A stretch of 64,000 nt of DNA from Sphaerimonospora thailandensis (GCF_016863115.1 NZ_BOOG01000018.1:1-64000), one strand, 5' to 3'. Positions 17,195 to 27,098 are shown, numbered from the stretch's first letter. Notes: generated by a model from the sequence alone, not told the origin. A program made the numbers and translations.

Positions 17195-18115
17195 TTACGG
17201 CCGAGAAGCTGACAGATAGCTGACGCCGGTCAGTTCCCCGGCCGCCGCCCAGAGCCGCCTGCCGACGGCCGGATCGGCCGCCTCGCGGCTGAGCCGGGCC
17301 TCGGCGACCGGGCCCCGCATCTCCCAGCGCCCGGATGGCCCGAAGAACTGGCCGCCCCGCACCCCTGGGTCGGTCGCGGCGCGCAACTGCGGCAGCGCGC
17401 CGCGTTCCACCGGCTGGGTGACCAGCAGGCCGAGCCGCGCGATCACCTGCCCGAACCGGCCGCGGTGCTCCCAGGCGCGCGGAGTGAGGTTGGTGCGGGT
17501 GAGGCCGGGGTGGGCCAGCGTGCTGATGATCGGAGATCCGGCGGCGCGCAGGCGGCGGTCCAGCTCGACGGCGAAGATCGTGGTGGCGAGCTTGGACCGG
17601 CCGTAGGCGGGAGCGGCTCGATAGCCATGTTCGAACATCAGGTCGTCGAAGTCGAGGTGGGCATTCTTGTGGGTGATCGAGCTGAGACTGACCACCCGTG
17701 GTTGAGCGGCCGCGGCCAGATTGCCGAGCAGCAGGCCGGTCAGTGCGAAGTGGCCCAGCATGTTGGTGCCGAGGTGCAGTTCGAAGCCGTCGGCGGTGGT
17801 ACGGCGTGGGCCGAGCAGCACCACGCCGGCGTTGTTGACCAGCAGGTCGATCGCCGGATGGTCGGCGGCCAGCTTCGCGGCGAATGCGCGTACCGAGTCG
17901 AGGCGGGCCAGGTCCAGCTCGCGTACCTCGACGTCGCCGCCGACTCGGCGCGCAGCCTCCTGACCGGCGGCGGTGTTGCGGACGGCGAGCACGACATGGG
18001 CGCCGTGGCGGGCCAGCTCAGTGGCGGTGACCAGGCCGAGGCCCGAGTTGGCACCGGTCACGACGGCGATTCGGCCGCGCTGGTCGGGGATGCGATCGGC
18101 GGTCCATCCGGTCAT
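17195..18115 (-). CDS. Short-chain dehydrogenase/reductase
   Basis: 306-residue classical SDR, closest in style to retinol-dehydrogenase-like or WW-domain-oxidoreductase-like enzymes. The cofactor motif TGANSGLG (TGxxxGxG) lies near residue 20, NNAG near residue 92, the catalytic serine in VVSLSSITHKN, and YGRSK supplies the YxxxK pair. The AVRN segment after the second strand suggests NADP preference. Substrate is unknown. It is divergent from an MmyB-type regulator gene across a 131-base gap containing a perfect inverted repeat, a common arrangement in which the regulator controls both genes. Confidence 0.93.
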   Translation of the reverse strand: MTGWTADRIPDQRGRIAVVTGANSGLGLVTATELARHGAHVVLAVRNTAAGQEAARRVGGDVEVRELDLARLDSVRAFAAKLAADHPAIDLLVNNAGVVLLGPRRTTADGFELHLGTNMLGHFALTGLLLGNLAAAAQPRVVSLSSITHKNAHLDFDDLMFEHGYRAAPAYGRSKLATTIFAVELDRRLRAAGSPIISTLAHPGLTRTNLTPRAWEHRGRFGQVIARLGLLVTQPVERGALPQLRAATDPGVRGGQFFGPSGRWEMRGPVAEARLSREAADPAVGRRLWAAAGELTGVSYLSASRP

Positions 18116-18195
18116 CTGCTGCTCCTGAAGGTGTCGGTGCGGTTGATCGACGACGTTAGGGGCAGCGCGGGCCGGCTCGATCGTTCCCGGTTGCC

Positions 18196-18212
18196 TAGGT
18201 CTGCGAGACCTA
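18196..18212. promoter_or_regulatory. Perfect inverted repeat between SDR and regulator genes
   Basis: TAGGTCT-GCG-AGACCTA, a perfect 7-bp inverted repeat with a three-base spacer, placed 35 bases upstream of the regulator start and 81 bases upstream of the SDR start. It is a good candidate operator for the MmyB-type regulator encoded beside it. Confidence 0.6.
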
Positions 18213-18246
18213 CCCTGGAGGTCCGGCCAGGCGGCACACTTGCGGC

Positions 18247-19122
18247 ATGACCAATCTGTACGCCCGTGAGCTCGGGGATTTCCTGCGAGCCCGTCGCGAC
18301 CGGCTGCGTCCGCACGACGTGGGCCTGGAGCCGGGCGGCCGCCGCAAGGTCACCGGGTTGCGGCGCGAGGAGCTGGCCCTGCTGGCGGGGCTGAGCGCCG
18401 ACTACTACCAGCGGATGGAGCAGGGCCGGGAGGTGCGCCCGTCCGACGATGTCCTGGATGCGCTGGCCGGGGCGCTCGGCCTCGACGACGAGGAGCGCCG
18501 GCACCTTTTCACCCTGGCCCGCGCCGCCCGCCGGCCAGCGGCTGCCCGGGTGGACCGTGGTCCGGAAAGGGTGCCGGACAGCACACGGCGGCTGCTGCGG
18601 GTGATGGACACCCCGGCGGTCGTGCTCGGTCGGCACCTCGACCTGCTCGCCTGGAACCCGATGGCGCAGGCGCTGCTCGGCGACCCGGACGCCTACCCGC
18701 CCCACCGGCTCAACATGCTCCTGCTGATGTTCGACGACGCGCTGACCGGCGAGCGGAGCTGCCCGGACTGGGAGCGGCAGGCCCTGGACTACATCGGCAT
18801 GATGCGCGCCGCCGTCGCCACCGACCCCACCCATCCGCGCGCCACCGCGATCGTCGGTGAGCTGAGCATCCGCAGCGCCGAGTTCCGACGGCTGTGGGCC
18901 CGGCACGACGTACGCGAGTCGGTCAGTGGCACCAAGACCTTCCGAGTCCCCGAGGTCGGCGACATCGTGCTGGACTGGGACACCTATCCGCTGCCCGGCA
19001 GCCCCGGCCCGGTCATGCTGGTCTACACCGCCGAGCCGGGCAGCGCCGACGCCGACCGGCTGCAGCTTCTGGCCTCATTGCACGCGACCCGCTCGGCGCT
19101 CGCCGGTGGGAACTCCTGCTAG
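18247..19122 (+). CDS. MmyB-type Xre transcriptional regulator
   Basis: 291 residues. The N-terminal Xre helix-turn-helix (about residues 8-80) has the characteristic MmyB lead-in, GGRRKVTGLRREELALLAGL, then SADYYQRMEQGREVRPSDDVL. The C-terminal two-thirds is the MmyB-like ligand-binding (PAS-like) domain (LAWNPMAQALL, then the aspartate-rich WDTYPLPGSPG near the end), which binds fatty-acid-like ligands in characterised members. It is divergent from the SDR gene and probably regulates it. ATG 18247 has no strong ribosome-binding sequence. Confidence 0.93.
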   Translation: MTNLYARELGDFLRARRDRLRPHDVGLEPGGRRKVTGLRREELALLAGLSADYYQRMEQGREVRPSDDVLDALAGALGLDDEERRHLFTLARAARRPAAARVDRGPERVPDSTRRLLRVMDTPAVVLGRHLDLLAWNPMAQALLGDPDAYPPHRLNMLLLMFDDALTGERSCPDWERQALDYIGMMRAAVATDPTHPRATAIVGELSIRSAEFRRLWARHDVRESVSGTKTFRVPEVGDIVLDWDTYPLPGSPGPVMLVYTAEPGSADADRLQLLASLHATRSALAGGNSC

Positions 19123-19418
19123 ACGATTGAGTCCGAGGGGCGGCCATGTTGGTCCCTCTTCACTGACGTGGAGCCGATGAGGGAGAGCGCCCGGCAGCCG
19201 GCCGGGCCGTACTGGCGTTGCGGGTGATCACTGGGCCGTGCCCCACCCTCGGCACGGGCCGGGGCACAAGGCCTACTACCGCGAGTGGCGGGGGCAGTGC
19301 GTCGGAATGAAGCCGCCGAACAAGGTGAAGACGCGCTTCTACCAGCGCGAGTGGTTCCTGCCCACCTCGAAGATCCTCGTGGTCGACCAGTGGAACACGC
19401 CGGGCCTGAGCGGCATCC
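19123..19418 (+). pseudogene. Possible 3' gene remnant of unknown origin
   Basis: A forward frame open from 19238 (GTG) to a TGA at 19439-19441 encodes a 67-residue tail with an unusual aromatic, basic composition (segments AYYREWRGQCVGMKPPNKV and RFYQREWFLPTSKILVVDQW). It does not look like random high-GC translation, it has no credible start, and it overlaps the end of the convergent MFS gene by 23 bases. I read it as the possible 3' end of a decayed gene, but no family is recognised. The rest of this stretch shows nothing. Confidence 0.35.
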
Positions 19419-20669
19419 TCAAGAGCGCCGCCTGGCGCTGAGCCCGCCCCCCGCGGCCAGTCCGGTCAGCGCCAGCGCGATCAGGACCGGTGCGAGGAGG
19501 AATGCCGTGTGTGTGCCGAATCCGTCGCCGAGAGCGCCGAGCACGAACGGCCCGCCGCCCGCGCCCACCCCCGCCCAGATCGAGGCGGTGCCGGTGGCCC
19601 GGTCGGGCCGACCTGCCGAGGTGTCGATGATCAGGGTGAGCGCCAGCGGGAAATGGACGGAGATGCCCATCCCGCTCAGCGCGAGTCCGGCGTAACCGGC
19701 CGCCTCGGAGGTGCCGGTCCAGAACAGCGCCCAGCCGGCCAGCGCCACCACGAGCGCGCCGAGCAGCACCGATGAGGGCCGCATCCGCAGGGTCAGCCGC
19801 GCGCCGCCGAAGCGGCCGACGGCCATCCCGGCGAGCATGGCGGTGAGTCCCTTCGCGGCGTCTCCCACGGGTAGGCCGGTCCGCTGCGCGAACAGTTCGA
19901 CCGCCCACAGGTTGAACGAGAACTCCAGGGCCACGCAGCACAGCAGTACGGCCCCGGCCAGGTGGAAGCGCCAGCCGTACGGAACCCTCGGCGCGGCGGC
20001 GGCCGACGGCGCCGGGGAGGTGGCTGGTGCCGGAGGCGCCGGGGAGAGGCTTGATGTCGGAGAGACGCTTGGTTGAGAGATCGGGACCGGCGTGGACGCC
20101 GGAGTCGGCACCCAGACCCGGCCCATGATCAGCGCCAGCAGCACGGTGGCGGCGACGGGGATGCCGAGCGCGGGCCGCCAACCGGTCGTCGATCCGGCCA
20201 TGAGGCTGAAGACGTAGGTGACGGCGATCCCCGCGATGACGCCGAAAGCGTTGGCCTCACTGATCGCCGCCGGTCCGGCCGCGCCGTGGTGGTCGCTCAA
20301 CACCGCCATGACCGCGTAGAGCGCCATCGAGCCGCATCCGCCCGCCACTGTGTAGCCGAGCAGCGTGTACGGCAGTGCGTGGCCGAACATGACGATCAGG
20401 ACGCCGGCGTTCATCCCGGTCAGGCCCGCCCAGGTGATGGCTCGCCGCCCGAAGCGGGCGACCAGCGCCGGCAGGAACAGGCCGCCGACGATGCCGCCGA
20501 CCGCCATGCCGGTGCCGTGCAGCCCGGCGACCGCCTGCGAGACGCCGAGTTCGTCGCGGAGCGTGGGCAGCGCGGCCGACATTCCGTACAAATAGGTCGC
20601 GAACGTGGCGAGCTGGAGATAGACCAGCCAGGTGGGGAGATCGCGACTGAGAGTCTTGTTACGGTCCAA
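19419..20669 (-). CDS. MFS transporter
   Basis: 416-residue major facilitator protein with about twelve hydrophobic segments in two halves. The loop-2 motif of the family appears as FLPALVARFGRRAITW. Between helices 6 and 7 there is a 45-residue cytoplasmic linker rich in Pro, Ser, Thr and Ala, longer and more repetitive than usual. Overall style is that of cyanate/arabinose-efflux type MFS proteins; substrate unknown. The apparent start is TTG 20669, and no strong ribosome-binding sequence is visible, so the start is uncertain. The gene lies 40 bases downstream of otsA's stop on the opposite side of the trehalose locus, in the same direction as otsA. Confidence 0.87.
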   Translation of the reverse strand: MDRNKTLSRDLPTWLVYLQLATFATYLYGMSAALPTLRDELGVSQAVAGLHGTGMAVGGIVGGLFLPALVARFGRRAITWAGLTGMNAGVLIVMFGHALPYTLLGYTVAGGCGSMALYAVMAVLSDHHGAAGPAAISEANAFGVIAGIAVTYVFSLMAGSTTGWRPALGIPVAATVLLALIMGRVWVPTPASTPVPISQPSVSPTSSLSPAPPAPATSPAPSAAAAPRVPYGWRFHLAGAVLLCCVALEFSFNLWAVELFAQRTGLPVGDAAKGLTAMLAGMAVGRFGGARLTLRMRPSSVLLGALVVALAGWALFWTGTSEAAGYAGLALSGMGISVHFPLALTLIIDTSAGRPDRATGTASIWAGVGAGGGPFVLGALGDGFGTHTAFLLAPVLIALALTGLAAGGGLSARRRS

Positions 20670-20709
20670 AGCCAGGCAAGGCTAGCGCAAATCCGTAATC
20701 CGCGAATCT

Positions 20710-22140
20710 TCAGCAACGATCCAGGGCGGCGAGCTGATCGTCGAACCAGCGCCTCGGGGGGAACGCGGTCGCCGCCTCCCGTAGCCGGGCGCAGCGCCCG
20801 GCCCGATCCTCCTCAGGCAGCAGCAGCGCCTCGTGTAGTGCGGCCGCCGTACCGGAGACGTCGTAGGGGTTGACCAGCAGCGCGTCGGCGCCGAGCTCCG
20901 CCGCGGCGCCCGCCTCGCGGGAGAGCACGAGCGCGCACCGCCTGGACAGGATCGGTCCCTCCTTGGCGACCAGGTTCATGCCGTCCCTGATGGGGTTGAC
21001 CAGCAGGACGTCGGCCAGCCGATAGGCGGCCAATGATCGCGGATAGTCGTCGTGGACGTTGAGGATCAGTGGATCCCAGTCCTCGGTGGCGAACTCGTCG
21101 TCGATCTCCTTGGCGCACCGCTGCACGGCCGCCGTGTACTCGCGGTATTCAGGCAGGTCATGCCGGGACGGGTAGGCGAAGGCCAGATGCACCACCTTGC
21201 CGTGCCACTCCGGATGCCCGGCCAGGAACTCCCGGTAGGCGGTGAGGCCGCGCACGATGTTCTTGGACAGCTCTGTCCGGTCGATGCGGACGATCAGCTT
21301 GCGGTCGCCGACCATGTCCTTGATCGCGGCGATGTGCGACTCGACGTCGGGCTCGGCGGCACGTGCCCGCAGCGCCTCGCCGTTCACGCCGAGCGGGTGC
21401 ACGCCGATGCGGACGGTCCGGCCGCCGAAGCTGACCGTACGGCTCTCGCGATCGACCCTGGCGCCGAGGAAGACGGCGCAGCAGTCCATGAACGCCTCGG
21501 CCCAGCGGGTGGTGAGGAAGCCGGCGTGGTCGGATCCGAGGATCCCCGACAGCACCTCGACGGCGACGTCGTCGGGCAACAGCGAGAAGTACTCCGGCGG
21601 CGCCCACGGCGTGTGGGAGAAGTGGGCGATCCGCAGGTCGGGCCGCTCGACGCGGAGCATCGCCGGGGCCAGGGTCAGGTGGTAGTCCTGCACCATCACG
21701 CGGGATCCGGGCCCGGCCTCCTCGGCGAGCGCGAGCGCGAAGGCGCCGTTGTACTCCCGGTAGGACTCCCACTCGCGGCGGAAGCGCATGCCGAACTGCG
21801 GCGTGAACGGTGTGTTGTAGAGCAGGTGGTTGACGAACCAGAGGGTCGAGTTGGCCACGGCGTTGTAGGCCCGGTGGAAGACCGCCGGCGAGATGTCGAG
21901 CATCCGGACCGGCCCGGCGTCGAACGCGCGGTCGAGCCGCCCGCCGGGCGCGAGCCGTACGGCGCCGCGGTCGCCATCGGACAGCGCGGCGCAGACCCAC
22001 AGCAGGTCACCGTCCCTGGCCACCTCCGACAGCCCGGAGACCAGGCCGCCACCGCCCCGGCGCATGGTGAGCGTGCCGTCGTCCGACATGGAGAACGACA
22101 CCGGCCCCCGGTTGGAAGCGATCATAACCTGGCTGCTCAT
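20710..22140 (-). CDS. otsA: Trehalose-6-phosphate synthase
   Basis: 476-residue GT20 glycosyltransferase joining a nucleotide-glucose donor and glucose 6-phosphate to give trehalose 6-phosphate. Diagnostic blocks are the N-terminal ASNRGPVSF, GGGGLVSGLSEVA, the acceptor-site FSHTPWAPPEYF, the phosphate-binding RIDRTELSKNIVRGL, and the donor-binding block DVLLVNPIRDGMNLVAKE. Length matches the family. ATG 22140 is the start. It is divergent from an ECF sigma gene with only 38 bases between start codons, so the two must share overlapping promoters. OtsB lies 3.6 kb away. Confidence 0.95.
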   Translation of the reverse strand: MSSQVMIASNRGPVSFSMSDDGTLTMRRGGGGLVSGLSEVARDGDLLWVCAALSDGDRGAVRLAPGGRLDRAFDAGPVRMLDISPAVFHRAYNAVANSTLWFVNHLLYNTPFTPQFGMRFRREWESYREYNGAFALALAEEAGPGSRVMVQDYHLTLAPAMLRVERPDLRIAHFSHTPWAPPEYFSLLPDDVAVEVLSGILGSDHAGFLTTRWAEAFMDCCAVFLGARVDRESRTVSFGGRTVRIGVHPLGVNGEALRARAAEPDVESHIAAIKDMVGDRKLIVRIDRTELSKNIVRGLTAYREFLAGHPEWHGKVVHLAFAYPSRHDLPEYREYTAAVQRCAKEIDDEFATEDWDPLILNVHDDYPRSLAAYRLADVLLVNPIRDGMNLVAKEGPILSRRCALVLSREAGAAAELGADALLVNPYDVSGTAAALHEALLLPEEDRAGRCARLREAATAFPPRRWFDDQLAALDRC

Positions 22141-22178
22141 GAATCAATAGGATGTCAAAAGGAGGGGCGGAAACGGCA

Positions 22179-22724
22179 ATGGACGAGACAACTGAGGATC
22201 TGGCCAGGGCGGCCGCCGGGGGCGATCATCGATCACTCGGCGAACTGCTCCGCCGGATCGAGCCCGACGTGCTGCGGCACTGCGAGCGACTTCTACCCTA
22301 TCGCCAGGACGCCGAGGAGGCGTGCCAGGACACGCTGCTCGCCGTGGCGCGCAACATCGGCAGGTTCGAGGGCCGGGCCAAGTTCAGCACCTGGCTGCAC
22401 ATCGTGACCGTCAACTGCACGCGGACCACCTACCGCTCGTTGAAGCGGCGCGCGGCCGAGCAGGCGGAGGAACTGCCCGAGCAGCGTCCCGATCCTCGGC
22501 GGGTCAGCGTCATCGCCGGATCGCGGCTCGATCTGCTGGACGCCATGGAGTCGCTGGAGGCGGACAAGCCCGATCTCGCTCAGGCGCTGGTGCTGCGCGA
22601 CATCTGCCAACTCGATTACATGGAGATCGCCGAGCAGCTCGGCATCCCGCTCGGCACCGCCAAATCGCGGATCCACCAGGCCCGCAAGTACGTGCAGTCG
22701 GCACTCGGCGACGCCTACGGGTGA
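22179..22724 (+). CDS. ECF-type RNA polymerase sigma factor
   Basis: 181-residue extracytoplasmic-function sigma factor with regions 2 and 4 only. Region 2 contains YRQDAEEACQDTLLAVARNI followed by FSTWLHIVTVNCTRT; region 4 ends LDYMEIAEQLGIPLGTAKSR, a typical helix-turn-helix. ATG 22179 follows AAAAGGAGGGG; an in-frame ATG at 22152 precedes that sequence and is less likely. No anti-sigma factor gene is adjacent. Its position back to back with otsA suggests a link between trehalose synthesis and a stress signal, but that is inference from layout. Confidence 0.9.
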   Translation: MDETTEDLARAAAGGDHRSLGELLRRIEPDVLRHCERLLPYRQDAEEACQDTLLAVARNIGRFEGRAKFSTWLHIVTVNCTRTTYRSLKRRAAEQAEELPEQRPDPRRVSVIAGSRLDLLDAMESLEADKPDLAQALVLRDICQLDYMEIAEQLGIPLGTAKSRIHQARKYVQSALGDAYG

Positions 22725-22896
22725 CCTGCCCGATGCCGGGCTCGCGTACGGAGAGTGGGACGATCTGTCTCGCATATTGAGAAGCGGGATCGGATCCCGG
22801 GAACGCCGGGGTACAGTGCTTACGGACGTTCTCCTATGCCATTCGACGACTCGGGACACGACCTGGGACAACTGAACGTCCACACAACTGAACATG

Positions 22897-23034
22897 CTCA
22901 TCCAGAGGGGTGGAGGGACCGGCCCTGCGAAGCCCCGGCAACCCTCCCGTGACCGAACTCGTGACCACGAGGCCCGGCCGGGACAGGGTGCCAATTCCGG
23001 GCTCGCGGTCAAGGTGGTCGCGAGCGAAGATGAG
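22897..23034 (+). ncRNA. SAM-I (S-box) riboswitch
   Basis: The core matches the SAM-I aptamer: GAGGGGTGGAGGGACCGGCC near 22904, then GAAGCCCCGGCAACC, and later GGGTGCCAATTCC. P1 can be formed by CTCATC (22897-22902) with GATGAG (23029-23034), and a P4 hairpin by GCTCGCG and CGCGAGC (23001-23025). The 3' strand of P1 runs straight into the GAGGGAAGGG ribosome-binding sequence of the downstream gene, and no terminator follows, so regulation is probably at translation initiation. It senses S-adenosylmethionine. Confidence 0.9.
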
Positions 23035-23050
23035 GGAAGGGCCTCGCTTC

Positions 23051-24325
23051 ATGGCGCACACCAATGCCCCCGGTTCCAGCACCACGACCAGTTCTGAGTT
23101 CGGCCCCGCCACGGGTCTGTCCTGTCGCGAGTGCGGCACCGTCTACGATTTGGGGCCGATCTTCGCCTGTGCCGAGTGTTTCGGGCCGCTCGAGGTGACG
23201 TACGACTTCGGCGATGTCCGCCGCGAGGACATCGAGTCGGGACCGACGAACATCTGGCGCTACCGGTCGCTTCTGCCGGTTCCCCCGGACGTGGCGGCCA
23301 AGCCCAATCTCCAACCCGGGTGGACCAAGCTGGTCAAGGCGGACAGGCTCGCGGCCGAGCTGGGGCTACGCTCGCTGCACATCAAGGATGACTCGGGCAA
23401 CCCCACCCACTCTTTCAAGGACCGGGTCGTGGCGATCGCCCTCGAGGCGGCCAGGACCTTCGGTTTCCACACGCTCTCCTGCTCCTCCACCGGCAACCTG
23501 GCCGGCGCCGTCGGCGCCGCCGCCGCCCGTGCCGGCCTCGACTCCTGCGTGTTCATCCCCGCAGACCTCGAGGCGGCCAAGGTCACGATGGCCTCGGCGT
23601 ACGGCGGCCGCCTCGTCGGCATCCAGGGCACCTATGACGAGGTCAACCGCTTCTGCTCGGAACTGATCGGCGACGAGCTCGGCGAGAAGTGGGGCTTCGT
23701 CAACGTCAACCTCCGGCCTTACTACGCGGAGGGGTCCAAGACGCTCGCGTACGAGATCGCGGAGCAGCTCGGCTGGCGGTTGCCCGACCAGATCGTCATC
23801 CCGGTGGCCTCCGGTTCGCAGCTCACCAAGGTGGACAAGGGCTTCCGTGAGCTGATCAGGCTCGGCCTGGTGGAGGACCGTCCGTACCGGATCTTCGGCG
23901 CCCAGGCGGAGGGTTGCTCACCGGTCTCAAGGGCGTACAAGGCGGGGCACGACGTGGTGCAGCCGGTCAGGCCGGACACGATCGCCAAGTCGCTGGCGAT
24001 CGGCAACCCGGCGGACGGGCCGTACGTGCTGGACATCGCGCGGCGCACGGGCGGTGCGGTGGAGGACGTCGACGACCACGAGGTGGTCGAGGCCATCCGT
24101 CTGCTGGCGCGGACCGAGGGAGTCTTCGCCGAGACCGCCGGCGGCGTGACGGTCGGCGTGCTGCGCAAGCTGGCGCGCGAAGGCCGGCTCGACCCGGACG
24201 CCGAGACCGTCGTACTCAACACGGGTGACGGGTTGAAGACGCTCGACGCGATCGCCGAGCAGGCCCGCCCGGCGGCCGTCATCCGGCCGTCTCTCGACGC
24301 GTTCCGTACGGCTTTCGCCAACTGA
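23051..24325 (+). CDS. thrC: Threonine-synthase-family PLP enzyme (possibly sulfur-carrier-dependent homocysteine synthase)
   Basis: 424-residue fold-type II PLP enzyme of the ThrC family. Threonine synthase turns O-phosphohomoserine into threonine. The PLP lysine lies in NPTHSFKDR, the phosphate-binding loop in SSTGNLAGAVGAAAARAGL, and an N-terminal four-cysteine ribbon-like element (SCRECGTVYD ... ACAEC) is present. ATG 23051 follows GAGGGAAGGG. Two context facts are unusual for a plain threonine synthase: a SAM riboswitch in the leader and a ThiS/MoaD-like sulfur carrier gene 44 bases downstream. From memory, a ThrC-like enzyme plus carrier (called MetM and MetO) makes homocysteine from O-phosphohomoserine in Streptomyces; this pair fits that model. 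Which activity it has cannot be settled from sequence alone. Confidence 0.9.
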   Translation: MAHTNAPGSSTTTSSEFGPATGLSCRECGTVYDLGPIFACAECFGPLEVTYDFGDVRREDIESGPTNIWRYRSLLPVPPDVAAKPNLQPGWTKLVKADRLAAELGLRSLHIKDDSGNPTHSFKDRVVAIALEAARTFGFHTLSCSSTGNLAGAVGAAAARAGLDSCVFIPADLEAAKVTMASAYGGRLVGIQGTYDEVNRFCSELIGDELGEKWGFVNVNLRPYYAEGSKTLAYEIAEQLGWRLPDQIVIPVASGSQLTKVDKGFRELIRLGLVEDRPYRIFGAQAEGCSPVSRAYKAGHDVVQPVRPDTIAKSLAIGNPADGPYVLDIARRTGGAVEDVDDHEVVEAIRLLARTEGVFAETAGGVTVGVLRKLAREGRLDPDAETVVLNTGDGLKTLDAIAEQARPAAVIRPSLDAFRTAFAN

Positions 24326-24369
24326 CCGCGTTTCCCTGAGCCCACTTCGAACCACGAAAGCGAGTGAAA

Positions 24370-24645
24370 ATGAGCGTTTCTGTACGGATTCCGACGATTC
24401 TGCGCACATACACGAATGGGGTCGCGGAGGTGTCCGGAGAAGGCGCGACGCTTCGCGAGGTCCTGCAGAAGCTGGATGCGGACTATCCGGGCATCGGAGG
24501 CCGAATTCTGGACGAAACGGGCAAAATACGGCGTTTTGTCAACGTCTATGTCGGAGAAGAGGATGTCCGATTTGCCGAGGGGTTGGACACCTCCACGCCG
24601 GACGGCGCGCAGATCTCGGTGATCCCGGCCGTCGCGGGCGGCTGA
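24370..24645 (+). CDS. ThiS/MoaD-type sulfur carrier protein
   Basis: 91-residue ubiquitin-like protein ending in Gly-Gly (PAVAGG), the C terminus that is adenylated and thiocarboxylated in sulfur carriers. Other family features are the beta-grasp pattern VRIPTILR at the N terminus and FVNVYVGEEDVR in the middle. It lies directly downstream of the thrC-family gene and no moaE, thiG or cysM is nearby, so the natural partner is the ThrC-like enzyme. ATG 24370 is used; GTG 24364 two codons upstream is possible. Confidence 0.9.
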   Translation: MSVSVRIPTILRTYTNGVAEVSGEGATLREVLQKLDADYPGIGGRILDETGKIRRFVNVYVGEEDVRFAEGLDTSTPDGAQISVIPAVAGG

Positions 24646-24663
24646 GCCTCTCCGCACCTACAG

Positions 24664-24705
24664 AGCGCCTGACCTGGGCATTTGTCATTGCCCAAGTCGG
24701 GCGCT
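24664..24705 (+). terminator. Imperfect hairpin after the sulfur carrier gene
   Basis: AGCGCC (24664-24669) pairs with GGCGCT (24700-24705), and inside it CTGGGCA-type and TGCCCA-type segments pair around a short loop. No U-tract follows. It lies 18 bases after the carrier gene stop codon and probably marks the end of that operon. Confidence 0.55.
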
Positions 24706-24902
24706 GCCCGTCAAATGGTGCAATTATCAACTATCGCCCACTAAAGTGAATATTCCCTGATCCTGCGTTGAGCGAACACCTCGTAGTAGTTTGCGGATTT
24801 ACTCTGTTGTCCGATGCCTTGACACGGGTATCGTCGAGGACGATCGACGAAAACCGGGGGCTTCTTGGGTGTGGTCCCCCGCCCAGCAAGAGGAGTCGGA
24901 AA

Positions 24903-25103
24903 GTGGCGCAGGGCACCGTCAAATGGTTTAACGCGGACAAGGGCTACGGCTTCATCGCGGTAGACGGTGGCAAGGACGTGTTCGTTCATTACTCGGCGAT
25001 CCTGATGGACGGCTACAAGTCGCTTGAGCAGGGACAGCGGGTGGAGTTCGACATCACGCAGGGACAGAAGGGTCCGCAGGCGGAGGCCGTCCGGGCCGTC
25101 TGA
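24903..25103 (+). CDS. Cold-shock domain protein
   Basis: 66-residue CspA-family RNA/DNA chaperone. It has both nucleic-acid-binding motifs: KGYGFIAV (RNP1-like) and VFVHYSAI (RNP2-like), after the usual start [16 protein letters not shown] 24903 is the start, preceded by AAGAGGAG. The 200-base leader from 24706 is relatively AT-rich and includes TTGACA at 24819-24824, a possible -35 element, consistent with the long structured leaders of csp genes. The order carrier gene, csp, groEL is, as I recall, shared with Streptomyces. Confidence 0.95.
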   Translation: MAQGTVKWFNADKGYGFIAVDGGKDVFVHYSAILMDGYKSLEQGQRVEFDITQGQKGPQAEAVRAV

Positions 25104-25107
25104 TCTT

Positions 25108-25165
25108 GGGCGTGTTCGGCACGTCATGTCCTGCCCCGCGTGGGACGGCGTTGCCGAACACGCCC
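25108..25165 (+). terminator. Terminator after the cold-shock gene
   Basis: Perfect 14-bp outer stem (GGGCGTGTTCGGCA at 25108-25121 with its complement at 25152-25165) with inner pairing in the 30-base apical part, beginning four bases after the csp stop codon. Confidence 0.85.
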
Positions 25166-25184
25166 TTGTCGCTCGACCATCGCG

Positions 25185-25216
25185 AGGCCCGGTTCGCTCC
25201 TGGCGAAGCCGGGCCT
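25185..25216 (+). terminator. Second hairpin downstream of the cold-shock gene
   Basis: AGGCCCGGTTCGC (25185-25197) pairs with GCGAAGCCGGGCCT (25203-25216) with one bulged base, followed by TCGTCG. A back-up terminator insulating groEL. Confidence 0.6.
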
Positions 25217-25306
25217 TCGTCGTTCCACAATGCTGTGTCAGGGGCGTGTCAGTGGAGTCTTCGCTGGTCAGCGCGTTGGAAACGCCCTGAGTCGGGATGG
25301 CCTGCG

Positions 25307-27098
<1,792 letters not shown>

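Noticed and set aside
20645-20695. An iron-box-like sequence before the MFS gene
   Set aside because: Only about 12 of 19 positions match the DtxR/IdeR consensus and the symmetrical ends do not fit, so I did not list it.
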